A DNA stretch of 23,640 nucleotides from Euryarchaeota archaeon UBA561 (GCA_002502295.1 DANX01000012.1:51735-75374); one strand, 5' to 3'; counted from the first letter of the stretch, positions 15,010 to 23,537 are shown. Notes: generated by a model not told the origin, from the sequence alone. Made by a program: numbers and translations.

Positions 15010-16406
15010 TCAAGAAGTTCAATCTCATCGTCGTCCCATGAAACGTCGCTTGCCAAGACTTCGGGTGTTGACCAGGAAATTCCCTCTCCAATGGATTTGG
15101 GTCCTGTTTCAACCACCTCATCGAGTTGCCCATCGTCCCCCGCCGTTTCGTTCTCTTGATGTTCGCCTGCAAGCACCTCATCGGATGCAGAGTCATCTTC
15201 GACCGAAAGGACGGCCTTGTCAACGACCTTTTGGATGCGTTCGCTCGATTCTACGCCGCCCATGGTGGACGCCAGCACACGCGGTTGCATCCAGAGGAAC
15301 GTGAGGGCAACAACGAGGTGTCCAGCCATCATGACCGTTTTGATGTCGTTCAGTACTGTGGTCAGCATCGCCACACTTCCAGCATAGGCATACCCAAAGG
15401 CAAGACCGACTGGCAAGGCGTTGTTGGTGTTGACCAACTTCAACGAGGAGCGATAGGACCGTGACGTGAGACCCCATATGGCCATCAACACCGTGAACAT
15501 CATGAGCAAGAATTCCTCCAACATTAAGAGGCCATTGCTCGGAGTGATGGCCCAATGCCTCCACACGGTGAGGAGATGCCACGCAATCAACAATTGACTG
15601 AGAAGCATCCATCGGTTGGAGAAGGCGTGGAAATCTGTGCGGGAAGACGCTTGCATCCGTGCGGGACGGGATCGGCGCATGGCGAGGAGCAAAACAACCG
15701 TCAAGACGGTAAAAAAGAGCCAGTGGTCAACCGCGAAATTAGAGGGTGAAAACGACTTTCCAGCTGCCCACTCAAACACGGCGATGAGGCTTCCTGACAA
15801 CACCATCACAACCACATACGAAACGGTTGCCTGGCGTTCAAGTCCACCTTCGTCACGAGCCGCTGTATCCGGCAGTTTGGAAGCAGAAACCGAAGCAAGC
15901 CATCGTCCGAAGCCTCTTCCCTGCACGATGGCCCAAACCACAAAACAAGATGAAAGCACCAATGGCAGGATACCCGTTAAATCGCCAAACGCACCTTGCT
16001 CGCCGATCAGTGCCAACATGGCAACCAGCGTCACCGCCGCCATGGCCAACGGGAAGAGGCATATCCGGAAAGAAAACACAAGGCCTTTGAACCGACCGTG
16101 GCCGGGAGAATCTGCATCATCTGGAAGTTGAATCCAACGCTGAACCCGACCAATTCCTGAAAGAAGTCCTGTGAGGAGGTACCCGCCAGAGAGGGAAAGG
16201 AAACCCAAAGCGCTTGCCGACTCAAAACCCCGCATGGCCAAGAATTGGAGAACCATTGAGAGACAGATGACGAGAACCAAATGCGGGAGCGTCTTGCCGC
16301 TGAGCAAAAGTCGTAGAAGGCTCCACAACGAGGACTCTTCGTCCTTGAGTTCATCAAGCGGCGTTCGCTCGACGGCCTCAGATTCCAGCGGCGTTCCACC
16401 TTCCAT
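15006..16406 (-). CDS. Polytopic membrane protein with acidic C-terminal tail
   Basis: From ATG 16406 this gives 466 residues. About ten hydrophobic segments occupy residues roughly 35-370, then a cytoplasmic tail of about 90 residues rich in Asp, Glu and Ser ends in WDDDEIELLD. Loops are short and basic on one side (RRSRPARMQ, SRSYRSS), which is consistent with an inner-membrane protein. I recognise no transporter or enzyme motif. The start is placed at 16406 because AGGA lies eight bases upstream on the minus strand; ATG 16463 would overlap the divergent Pop5 start. The acidic tail could recruit soluble partners. A link to the convergent ftsZ gene is not shown by sequence. Confidence 0.7.
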   Translation of the reverse strand: MEGGTPLESEAVERTPLDELKDEESSLWSLLRLLLSGKTLPHLVLVICLSMVLQFLAMRGFESASALGFLSLSGGYLLTGLLSGIGRVQRWIQLPDDADSPGHGRFKGLVFSFRICLFPLAMAAVTLVAMLALIGEQGAFGDLTGILPLVLSSCFVVWAIVQGRGFGRWLASVSASKLPDTAARDEGGLERQATVSYVVVMVLSGSLIAVFEWAAGKSFSPSNFAVDHWLFFTVLTVVLLLAMRRSRPARMQASSRTDFHAFSNRWMLLSQLLIAWHLLTVWRHWAITPSNGLLMLEEFLLMMFTVLMAIWGLTSRSYRSSLKLVNTNNALPVGLAFGYAYAGSVAMLTTVLNDIKTVMMAGHLVVALTFLWMQPRVLASTMGGVESSERIQKVVDKAVLSVEDDSASDEVLAGEHQENETAGDDGQLDEVVETGPKSIGEGISWSTPEVLASDVSWDDDEIELLD

Positions 16407-16449
16407 GGTAAATCCTGACAGCGACCTGTTTTGAGGGTATTCCTTGCCT

Positions 16450-16455
16450 GAGGAG
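16450..16455 (+). promoter_or_regulatory. Shine-Dalgarno site for the Pop5-like gene
   Basis: GAGGAG stands six bases before ATG 16462. It supports that start over the TTG at 16444, which lies upstream of it. Confidence 0.5.
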
Positions 16456-16461
16456 TCAAAC

Positions 16462-16875
16462 ATGATGAAGAAGAAGGCCCTCCGCCAGTTTATGCCCAAG
16501 CGATTGACCAAGGCCCTTCGCAAAAAGCGACGCTGGGTAGGGGTCAAGGTTGACCCGTCATGCCTTCATCGTGCAGACGTCGAAGCCTTGCTTGAAACGG
16601 CGACAGCCTCGCTCGAACCAAAACCCAACCTTCGTCTGATGGATTGGTGGCCTCTCAACCAGCGACCGTTGCTTGGACAGCCTAGCCCTTTGGCGGCGGA
16701 ACATCCTGAGGCAGGCTTGGCTGTCATCAGAATCCACCTCGGCGACGCTCCCCTTGTACGTGCCACCCTTGAGCCTGAGCTTGCCTACGAACAGCATGGT
16801 TTGCAGACCCTAACGATGAGCGGCAAGATTTGCCTTGTTCGGGAACGCTTGGGACTTCCACGCCCAAAGCGGTAA
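16462..16875 (+). CDS. rnp2: Probable RNase P protein subunit, Pop5/Rpp14 family
   Basis: This is a 137-residue basic protein. The N-terminus is Lys/Arg-rich (MMKKKALRQFMPKRLTKALRKKRRW) and leads into WVGVKVDPS, then later GLAVIRIHLGDAPLVRATLE and a C-terminal LTMSGKI. This order matches archaeal Pop5: the RRY/W-x-x-x-x-V strand, the G-x-x-x-I-R-V strand plus helix, and the vSGTIK ending (SGKIC here). Pop5 binds the catalytic domain of RNase P RNA together with Rpp30 and helps cleave the 5' leaders of pre-tRNAs. No Rpp30 gene is present nearby. The sequence is divergent (Thr replaced by Lys in the SGTI motif), so the call is moderate and rests on the strand order. Confidence 0.6.
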   Translation: MMKKKALRQFMPKRLTKALRKKRRWVGVKVDPSCLHRADVEALLETATASLEPKPNLRLMDWWPLNQRPLLGQPSPLAAEHPEAGLAVIRIHLGDAPLVRATLEPELAYEQHGLQTLTMSGKICLVRERLGLPRPKR

Positions 16876-16963
16876 ACAAGGACCAAACACAACACACTCG
16901 TCATTCATTCCCCCCATATCTGAAGGCCGCAGGTCTCAAGTGCTCCCGGGGCGCCGGGGGCCC

Positions 16964-17494
16964 ATGGGTGGAGGCGGCACAGCCCCGAAGATGAAGATGA
17001 GCGACGCCCTCATCCTTACGGGAATCACGCTTCTTTTGGGAGGTTTGTTCATGCATGCCTGGGTCACGCCCATCAACCACAGCGCAAGCGACCCTCCGTT
17101 TACAAACGGCGCATCGATGATGGAGGATGATTCGTTCCGCATATCGGTCAAGGTCGACAATGAAACGACCCTTCGAATCGTGCTCAAGGACGAAACGGGA
17201 GACATCTTAACGGCTGAATCCTTTGTCCTTGCCGCCAATGAAGAACATAACGAAGAATTGACCATAAACAAAGGTGGATTTTACAGCTATGAAATCGACA
17301 CAAAAAACACCGGCGCCACCATCACCGTTGACATTGAGCGTAAGCTTATGCTCGACATGCTCCCGTTCCCGTTTGGCGCCCTGTTCCTTGCCCTGGGTAT
17401 CTACCAACGTTCAGCCACCACCCTTGAACCACCAAAGACCATGCAGATTGGACAAATTGAGGCTGAGGTCATGGATGCTGAACTAGAGGTTTGA
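16964..17494 (+). CDS. Membrane-anchored protein with extracytoplasmic beta domain
   Basis: From ATG 16964 this gives 176 residues; ATG 16991 or 16997 is also possible because the first residues (MGGGGTAPKMKMSD) are not informative. An N-terminal helix (ALILTGITLLLGGLFMHAW) is followed by a beta-rich domain (FRISVKVDNETTLRIVLKDETGD, ELTINKGGFYSYEI, ATITVDIERK), then a second helix (MLPFPFGALFLALGIY) and a C-terminal tail. The topology puts the beta domain outside the cell. No family is recognised. It ends 12 bases into the convergent methyltransferase-BirA gene. Confidence 0.7.
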   Translation: MGGGGTAPKMKMSDALILTGITLLLGGLFMHAWVTPINHSASDPPFTNGASMMEDDSFRISVKVDNETTLRIVLKDETGDILTAESFVLAANEEHNEELTINKGGFYSYEIDTKNTGATITVDIERKLMLDMLPFPFGALFLALGIYQRSATTLEPPKTMQIGQIEAEVMDAELEV

Positions 17495-18928
17495 CCACGT
17501 CAGCGAATCTGGATCGTCCACCAAGTGTTCGCCTCCCAAAACCGTCAGAGCGCCATCGCTGTCGATTCCGTTTACGGGTAGTTCATCACCTCTATAGAGG
17601 GGATTTCCAAGCAACGAAACACCGTGCATCACAGCCATCTCAATTCGTGCTTTTTCGACCCATGAATCCGGCACGCCAAGAAGGTGTTCAAACATCGATG
17701 CAACCATCGCATGGATGGATGCGTGGAGCGTTGGAGCATCGATCTCAAGGCCGAGGTTTCTTATTCCACCAAATTCACTGGTTATTGGAGCCTCGATGTT
17801 AACACCAACCCCGAGGACGAGCCGATGCTTGCGTCCTTGTGAAACAGCCTCAAAAAGCACGCCACCTGCTTTCGCCAAACGTTCCTTGTTAGCCCGAATG
17901 TACACGTCGTTAGGCCACTTGAGGCAAACATCGTTTTTGTGGCACTTTGACCAAACTCTGAGCAAGTGGACAAGGGCTTCCCCTATCCTGAGCTGATCCA
18001 TCGTCCGATGCTCAAGACTGCTCCCCTCGGTCACCAGCCAGGAAGCCATCATGGCCCCTTCGGTGTTTGTCCAACGGCGACCACGCCGCCCCCTCCCATC
18101 GGACTGATGTTGAGCCCGAACCGATGCACCCGCTTGTGTGGAGAGGTTGATCACATCATCGTTGGTACTGTTGGTTGACTCAACCGAGAGTATCGGGCTC
18201 CCTGTGTATGGTCTCCAGACGGCCAAAACAGACAAGGTTTCACCGTCATCAAAACGGGTTTGTGCAACCGTCCGGGCGGCCAGCCCCCTGCACCATGCCT
18301 CGGCTTGCGCTTCAGGCGCAAAACCTTTTGATGAAACCGTAATGTAAGCAACTCCTTGCTCGGTTAACAACTGCCCTTTCGACAGCAGATCAAACAACCG
18401 AACATGAAGACCTTTCGAATCCGTATCGGTAAAGGCTGCTTCTTCCAGTGGACCCAGAGCCCCATCGTCGAGAACGGAAGTCGAAAGGTAGGGCGTGTTC
18501 CACACAACAACGTCGTACAGGAAATCGCCACCCCACTGCGCAAGGCCCCCGTCCTCGATTGGGCCTGGCCCCCCCTCGAGCACCCTCGCATCGGTTCCTG
18601 TTCTCAAGAAGTACTCTCGCGTGCACGCCACGGCGAGCGGGTTGACGTCACAGGCCGTTACATTGCACCCAAAACGAGCCGCATACGCCGACAGCGCCCC
18701 CGATCCACATCCGATTTCCAACCATCGTGTTTTGGGAGAGAGCCGTTGCCGATTGAGAACGGATGCCAGCAAGGTTGTGTCCTCACGTGGAGGATAAACG
18801 GTTGGTGGGACGGTGAGGTCAATGATTTCCCCGAGCGGCGTGGTCCATTTTATGAATCGGGCGGAACGAGCGAGCCTCTCGATTTCATCCTCGGCATGGG
18901 CGGTCCCAAACGGTTTGCCCCGGCCCAT
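17483..18928 (-). CDS. Fused HemK-like methyltransferase and biotin-protein ligase
   Basis: This 481-residue bifunctional protein begins with a class I SAM methyltransferase domain of the HemK/Mtq2 type: VYPPREDT (44-51), EIGCGSG (71-77) and the catalytic-loop motif NTPY (144-147; most family members read NPPY). From about residue 245 it becomes a BirA/BPL catalytic domain: STNSTND, GRGRRGRRW (278-286, biotinyl-AMP loop), KWPND (337-341), GVGVNI (373-378), and a C-terminal SH3-like BPL_C domain. HTH DNA-binding is absent, so it is an enzyme rather than the bacterial repressor. Functions would be release-factor or protein glutamine methylation plus biotinylation of a carboxylase carrier. ATG 18928 is preferred over the GTG at 18982. 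The pairing of the two activities is unusual. Confidence 0.85.
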   Translation of the reverse strand: MGRGKPFGTAHAEDEIERLARSARFIKWTTPLGEIIDLTVPPTVYPPREDTTLLASVLNRQRLSPKTRWLEIGCGSGALSAYAARFGCNVTACDVNPLAVACTREYFLRTGTDARVLEGGPGPIEDGGLAQWGGDFLYDVVVWNTPYLSTSVLDDGALGPLEEAAFTDTDSKGLHVRLFDLLSKGQLLTEQGVAYITVSSKGFAPEAQAEAWCRGLAARTVAQTRFDDGETLSVLAVWRPYTGSPILSVESTNSTNDDVINLSTQAGASVRAQHQSDGRGRRGRRWTNTEGAMMASWLVTEGSSLEHRTMDQLRIGEALVHLLRVWSKCHKNDVCLKWPNDVYIRANKERLAKAGGVLFEAVSQGRKHRLVLGVGVNIEAPITSEFGGIRNLGLEIDAPTLHASIHAMVASMFEHLLGVPDSWVEKARIEMAVMHGVSLLGNPLYRGDELPVNGIDSDGALTVLGGEHLVDDPDSLTWSNL

Positions 18929-18990
18929 GCTGCGAACCAAACGGACACAATTGATGAGTCTATTCGTACGACAGCGCCACAAAAACGGCG

Positions 18991-19000
18991 ATTTTATTGC
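18991..19000 (-). promoter_or_regulatory. Possible TATA box for the methyltransferase-BirA gene
   Basis: On the minus strand GCAATAAAAT lies about 65 bases ahead of ATG 18928. A start 25 bases downstream would fall after the alternative GTG at 18982, favouring the shorter protein. The match is only suggestive. Confidence 0.3.
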
Positions 19001-19082
19001 TTACGAGCAGATTTATGAAGGTGACATCCGATGCAGCGCTAAGGCACACTCGCTGCCGCCACGGTCACGGCCAGCCCGAAAT

Positions 19083-19090
19083 GTATAAGA
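19083..19090 (+). promoter_or_regulatory. TATA-box promoter for tRNA-Lys, possibly also rpoH-rpoB-rpoA1
   Basis: GTATAAGA with upstream CCGAAAT looks like an archaeal BRE/TATA pair. A start about 25 bases downstream would give a short 5' leader before the tRNA at 19131. No other good box is visible in the 48 bases between the tRNA and rpoH, so read-through into the RNA polymerase genes is plausible. Confidence 0.5.
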
Positions 19091-19130
19091 AGGCCATGCA
19101 GGTCGGACAGAAAGCCCAAGTTGCTACATT

Positions 19131-19204
19131 GGGCCTGTAGCTCAGTCAGGTAGAGCGTCGGACTTTTAATCCGATGGTCGCGGGTTCGAACCCCGTCGGG
19201 CCCG
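19131..19204 (+). tRNA. tRNA-Lys (UUU anticodon)
   Basis: A complete 74-base cloverleaf can be folded by hand. The acceptor stem GGGCCTG pairs with CGGGCCC (one T-G pair), D-stem GCTC with GAGC, anticodon stem TCGGA with TCCGA enclosing loop CTTTTAA with anticodon TTT, and T-arm GCGGG/CCCGT around TTCGAAC. The discriminator base is G, and the 3' CCA is not encoded (CCT follows). No intron is seen. It reads codons AAA and AAG for lysine. It sits directly ahead of the RNA polymerase operon on the same strand. Confidence 0.96.
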
Positions 19205-19252
19205 CCTGAATGCGCTACCGGTCCAGTGGGGCGGGCGATCCGGGGATTGAAA

Positions 19253-19903
19253 ATGGTCGTAAAGAGTGCAACGAAAAAGCGTTTGATGGAACTGGGCGTC
19301 TCTGAAGAGTATGCGCACAAACTGGCCACGGACAGAAACATGACGGATATCAAAAACCTGTCCCACGACGATGTAGCATCCACCCTCGGCATCTCAAAAG
19401 ACGCTGAGGAATTCATCAACACCATGCAAATCATCGCTGAACAAGGTTCTCGGCGACGTGCTGCTAAAAAGAGCACCAAAATTACCATCCGTGCCAAAGC
19501 CATCGACGATTTCGATCGTCCTGAGATCACCTCCCGATTCAACGCCCTTAACCATGAGTTGGTTCCTCACCAAGAATTGGTTGGTGAGGCGAACATTTCT
19601 CCCGAAGATCAACTATCCATCGAGATGGAGGCCCTCGCCCCGTGGAAAATGATGCAACCCGATCCTGAAACCGGCGAAGACCGGCTCGCCAAAGAACTGC
19701 TTCCCAAGGTCCTCATCACGGACCCTGTCGTTCAGGTGATCAAAGAACTCGCTGAAGCCGCAGATTCTGCAGCCCACATGGCCAACCCAGACCACACCCC
19801 GCTGGCGGCCGGCTGGATTGCCGATCGTGTGCTCAAGGTCGTCCGTCAATCCCCGTCTGCCGGACAGACCGTTGCTTACCGACTAATCGTTGAGGGGAAC
19901 TAA
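19253..19903 (+). CDS. rpoH: RNA polymerase subunit H with long N-terminal extension and internal insertion
   Basis: This is a 216-residue version of archaeal RpoH (Rpb5 C-terminal domain), which is normally about 80 residues. The RpoH core is clear: FNALNHELVPHQEL (96-109), LLPKVLITDPVV (149-160) and VVRQSPSAGQTVAYRLIV (196-213). About 95 residues precede it, resembling a helix-hairpin-helix-like bundle (KKRLMELGVSEEYAHKLA...NLSHDDVASTLGIS) and a basic linker (GSRRRAAKKSTK). A second insertion of roughly 25 residues (about 163-190) replaces the usual short AKPGD turn. The frame is continuous, so this is not two genes. The extra parts may contact DNA or a factor. ATG 19253 is the only ATG before the extension that clears the tRNA well; 19226 is possible. 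Followed after 13 bases by rpoB. Confidence 0.88.
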   Translation: MVVKSATKKRLMELGVSEEYAHKLATDRNMTDIKNLSHDDVASTLGISKDAEEFINTMQIIAEQGSRRRAAKKSTKITIRAKAIDDFDRPEITSRFNALNHELVPHQELVGEANISPEDQLSIEMEALAPWKMMQPDPETGEDRLAKELLPKVLITDPVVQVIKELAEAADSAAHMANPDHTPLAAGWIADRVLKVVRQSPSAGQTVAYRLIVEGN

Positions 19904-19910
19904 GGAGGAG
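19903..19910 (+). promoter_or_regulatory. Strong Shine-Dalgarno site for rpoB
   Basis: AGGAGGAG, which begins in the last base of the rpoH stop codon, lies six bases ahead of ATG 19917. It decides the rpoB start against the upstream in-frame codon at 19890, which lies inside rpoH. Confidence 0.65.
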
Positions 19911-19916
19911 AAAACC

Positions 19917-22900
19917 ATGCAGGAAATCATTCAAGCTTTTTTCAAAGAACGCAGCCTTGTCAACCACCAACTCGCATCTTACAACGACTGCATACCTGCC
20001 ACCGAGAGTTCGGTATCTCGCATGGAGCGAATCATCCGTAACATCCGCGTCGGTACCGACGAAGACTTCAATGACGATGAAGGCGGATACATCAAACTTG
20101 ACGTCCACGACCAAGACATTGTCATCCGCCTCAAGAACGTCAAACTCGGCCAGCCCACGGTCAAGGAAGCCAACGGAGCACTCAACCCATCAACACCGAT
20201 GGAATGCCGCCTTCGCAAGCTGACCTACATGTCCCCCGTCACCATTGACTTCACCATCAAGCGCAACGGCGTACCATCACCAACCGAGTCAGGCGTTGCC
20301 GTTGGAAACATGCCGATCATGGTTCGCTCAGAACGCTGCAACCTCCACCCAAAGCACATCGCCGGCGATCGCGTGCTCACGCCCACAACCTCAACCGAGG
20401 ACAAGAGCACCTGGCATGAACTTCTCCAAAAGAAAGGCGAGGACCCACTCGACCCTGGCGGCTACTTCATCATCAACGGAACAGAACGTGTCCTCATCTC
20501 GATGGAGGACCTTGCTCCGAACCGAGTCACAGTTGAGATCAACAAGCGGTATGCCAAGCAAACAGAAGTGGCAAAGATTTTCTCACAAAAAGACGGTATG
20601 CGCAAACCCCTCACCGTCGAAAAGCGCCGGGACGGTATGCTGATGGTCAAAATCTCAACCGCTGGGACCACCGCTATTCCTGTGGTGCTCCTGATGCGAG
20701 CCCTCGGTGTCGAGAACGATCAACACATTTTCCAAGCCATTGCCGGAAACACGGATTCGTTCAAGTTCATCGTTGCCAACATCAACGAAGTCAACGACAA
20801 CGAAGAATACAAAGTCGTCACGACCGAAGAAAGCCACCAATGGCTCGAGAAGAAATTCGCAGCTGGTCAACAAAAGGAATACAGGGAAGCCCGTGTAAGC
20901 CAGCTCCTTGACCGTGAGCTCCTCCCCCACCTTGGCGACCAATTCGAAGACCGAGAAAAGAAGGCAATCTACCTAGGCCGCATCGTCCGGCAGGTGCTTG
21001 AAATGGCCATTGAAGGCCGAGATCCGAACGACAAGGACCACTACGCCAACAAGCGAGTTCGCCTTGCAGGGGACCTGATTGAAGATTTGTTCCGTGTCTC
21101 TGCAGGACAACTCGCTCGCGATCTCAAGTATCAACTTGAACGCCACCACAACCGCAAGCGAGAGCTGAAAATCACGTCGTGCCTTCGCCCCGACGTGTTG
21201 ACCAGCAAAATCATGCACGCACTCGCTACAGGGAACTGGGTTGGAGGCCGCTCTGGTGTCAGCCAGCTGTTGGACCGCACGACCTACCTTGCTGCGCTGT
21301 CTCACATGCGCCGTGTCACCTCTCCTTTGGTCCGCAGCCAGCCGCACTTTGAGGCTCGTGACCTTCACCCCACACAATGGGGCCGGCTCTGCCCGAACGA
21401 AACTCCTGAAGGACAAAATTGCGGCCTTGTGAAGAACGCAGCGCAAATGATTGACATCTCAGAAGACATTGATGAGATTGAGATCAGGGAGCGACTTGAC
21501 GAGCTCGACGTGTATCAGCCAGACGATTGGACCGACGGTGATCGTGTCCACGTGAACGGTGACATATACGGCATCCACAAGCGAGGCAAGAAACTCGTGG
21601 ACCACTTCAAGTCGTCCCGACGCCGAGGCGTGATTCCCTCTGAAGTTTCCATCCGCCACGATGCAGAAAACAAAGACATCTTCATCAACACGGACAAAGG
21701 ACGAATTCTTCGACCCTTGCTGATCCTCTACGACGGCGCTCCTCGCCTGACGCAAGACCATCTGGTTAAGCTCGCTAGCGGCGAGATTAATTTCCGCTCC
21801 CTCATCATTGAAGGCGTGGTTGAGTGGGTCGACGCAGAAGAGGAAGAAGACCTCTACATCGCACCGCGTCCGTTTGTTTTGCCTGAAACCATCCCCGATG
21901 GCGACAGTGCCGGTTTGGCCGGTCGTGTCGTCAAGTACGAAGACGTTGAATGGTTGAACCTGGGCGAACCACGCACAGACATTGCTCACCTGAAAGCCAA
22001 TGTATCGATGCCGAACGGTGAAATTTCGACCACGGAATTTGATGTGCCTTTGTTGTACACCGCCGAACACACCCACTGCGAAATTGACCCACAGCTCGTT
22101 CTCGGTGTTTGCGCTTCCCTCATCCCTTACCCCGAGCACAACTCAACCCCTCGTGTCACGGGAGGTACTGCCATGGTCAAGCAATCCCTCGGACTGCCAA
22201 GCGCCAACTACCGCATGCGCCCGGACACTCGAGCCCACATCTTGCACTACCCGCAGCGCTCCATCACCCGCACCCAAGCCATGCAGACAACGAACTTTGA
22301 TGACCGCCCCGGTGGACAGAACTTCATCGTCGCCATCATGTCGTTGCACGGCTACAACATGCAAGACGCTGTCATCATGAACAAAGGCTCCATCGACCGA
22401 GCCCTCGGCCGATCAACGTTCAACCGAACCTACAACGCTGAACGCCGTCGATTCCCTGGCGGACAAGTTGAAGAAATTGAAAAACCAGACTACAACAAGA
22501 AGATCGAGATCAAAGGCGTAAAGGCTCCAGAAGCCTACATCCATCTTGAAGCAGACGGCTTACCTGTGCCAGAAACTGCGCTCGAAGGCGGAAACGTTTT
22601 GGTTGGAAAAACCAGCCCTCCACGGTTCCTCGAAGAATCCTCTGGTGGTTCTTTCCTCATGGCCCAAGAGCGACGTGAATCCTCGATGCTCGTCCGCCAC
22701 GGTGAGAAAGGATGGGTAGACAATGTGTATGTCACTGAATCCCTTGATTCTGGCCGCCTCGTCCGCGTGATGGTTCGCAGCCACAAAGTCCCCGAAGTTG
22801 GCGACAAATTCGCTTCACGGCACGGACAGAAAGGCGTTATTGGACGCTTGGTTGAGCAAGAAGACATGCCCTTCACCCAAGACGGTGTGGTCCCTGACCT

Positions 22901-23537
22901 CATCATCAACCCCCACGCCATCCCGTCCCGAATGACGGTCGCCCACGTTCTGGAAATGATTGGCGGCAAGGTCGGAGCCATGGAAGGACGCCGCATCGAC
23001 GGTACGGCGTTCCGTGGAGAAAAGGAGTCCAGCCTGCGTGATGGCCTTGTTCGAAATGGACTGGCTCACACCGGCCGTGAAACCATGATCAACGGTGAAA
23101 CTGGAGAATCTTACCCGGCCGACATCTTCGTTGGATGCATCTTCTACCAGCGACTGCACCACTTGGTCAGCTCCAAGATTCACGCTCGTTCCCGAGGACG
23201 TGTCCAAATTCTGACCCGTCAACCAACCGAAGGACGAGCCCGACAAGGTGGACTTCGGTTTGGTGAAATGGAGCGTGATTGTTTGATCGCCCACGGTGCC
23301 TCGATGGTCATCAAAGACCGTTTGTTGGACGAATCCGACGGAATTGACATGTACGTGTGCGCCCAATCTGGACACATCGCTTGGTACGACCCGAAGCGTG
23401 GTACGTATGTGAGCCCAATCCATGGTGATGGGGCTGAGGTCTACAAGGTACAGACATCATATGCATTCAAGTTGCTCCTAGACGAGATGAAGAGTTTAGG
23501 TGTGGCCATGCGTCTTGAACTGGAGGACCGAAGATGA
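19917..23537 (+). CDS. rpoB: DNA-directed RNA polymerase subunit B, undivided
   Basis: This 1206-residue archaeal RpoB is a single chain; many methanogens split it into B'' and B'. Landmarks include RDLHPTQWGRLCPNETPEGQNCGLVKN, LHYPQRSITRTQAM, DDRPGGQNFIVAIMSLHGYNMQDAVIMNK, GDKFASRHGQKG (about 962-973) and the C-terminal SYAFKLLLDEMKSLG. It forms the half of the active-site cleft that binds the RNA-DNA hybrid opposite A'. The C-terminal zinc ribbon, normally CxxC...CxxC, reads C1148-S1151 and S1166-H1169, so only one Cys and a possible His remain. The fold around it (IAWYDPKRGTYVSPIHGD) is otherwise conserved. The stop overlaps the rpoA1 start by four bases (ATGA). Confidence 0.97.
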   Translation: MQEIIQAFFKERSLVNHQLASYNDCIPATESSVSRMERIIRNIRVGTDEDFNDDEGGYIKLDVHDQDIVIRLKNVKLGQPTVKEANGALNPSTPMECRLRKLTYMSPVTIDFTIKRNGVPSPTESGVAVGNMPIMVRSERCNLHPKHIAGDRVLTPTTSTEDKSTWHELLQKKGEDPLDPGGYFIINGTERVLISMEDLAPNRVTVEINKRYAKQTEVAKIFSQKDGMRKPLTVEKRRDGMLMVKISTAGTTAIPVVLLMRALGVENDQHIFQAIAGNTDSFKFIVANINEVNDNEEYKVVTTEESHQWLEKKFAAGQQKEYREARVSQLLDRELLPHLGDQFEDREKKAIYLGRIVRQVLEMAIEGRDPNDKDHYANKRVRLAGDLIEDLFRVSAGQLARDLKYQLERHHNRKRELKITSCLRPDVLTSKIMHALATGNWVGGRSGVSQLLDRTTYLAALSHMRRVTSPLVRSQPHFEARDLHPTQWGRLCPNETPEGQNCGLVKNAAQMIDISEDIDEIEIRERLDELDVYQPDDWTDGDRVHVNGDIYGIHKRGKKLVDHFKSSRRRGVIPSEVSIRHDAENKDIFINTDKGRILRPLLILYDGAPRLTQDHLVKLASGEINFRSLIIEGVVEWVDAEEEEDLYIAPRPFVLPETIPDGDSAGLAGRVVKYEDVEWLNLGEPRTDIAHLKANVSMPNGEISTTEFDVPLLYTAEHTHCEIDPQLVLGVCASLIPYPEHNSTPRVTGGTAMVKQSLGLPSANYRMRPDTRAHILHYPQRSITRTQAMQTTNFDDRPGGQNFIVAIMSLHGYNMQDAVIMNKGSIDRALGRSTFNRTYNAERRRFPGGQVEEIEKPDYNKKIEIKGVKAPEAYIHLEADGLPVPETALEGGNVLVGKTSPPRFLEESSGGSFLMAQERRESSMLVRHGEKGWVDNVYVTESLDSGRLVRVMVRSHKVPEVGDKFASRHGQKGVIGRLVEQEDMPFTQDGVVPDLIINPHAIPSRMTVAHVLEMIGGKVGAMEGRRIDGTAFRGEKESSLRDGLVRNGLAHTGRETMINGETGESYPADIFVGCIFYQRLHHLVSSKIHARSRGRVQILTRQPTEGRARQGGLRFGEMERDCLIAHGASMVIKDRLLDESDGIDMYVCAQSGHIAWYDPKRGTYVSPIHGDGAEVYKVQTSYAFKLLLDEMKSLGVAMRLELEDRR

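Noticed and set aside
18404..19018. 204-codon plus-strand frame opposite the methyltransferase domain
   Set aside because: It is antisense to clear SAM-binding and NTPY motifs, and shows no recognisable domain.
19253..19903. RpoH gene being two genes joined by a frameshift
   Set aside because: The extension and core are in one uninterrupted frame with no internal ribosome site that clearly starts the core.
21459..22139. 226-codon minus-strand frame inside rpoB
   Set aside because: It is antisense to conserved RpoB sequence; such shadow frames are common in genes with this codon bias.
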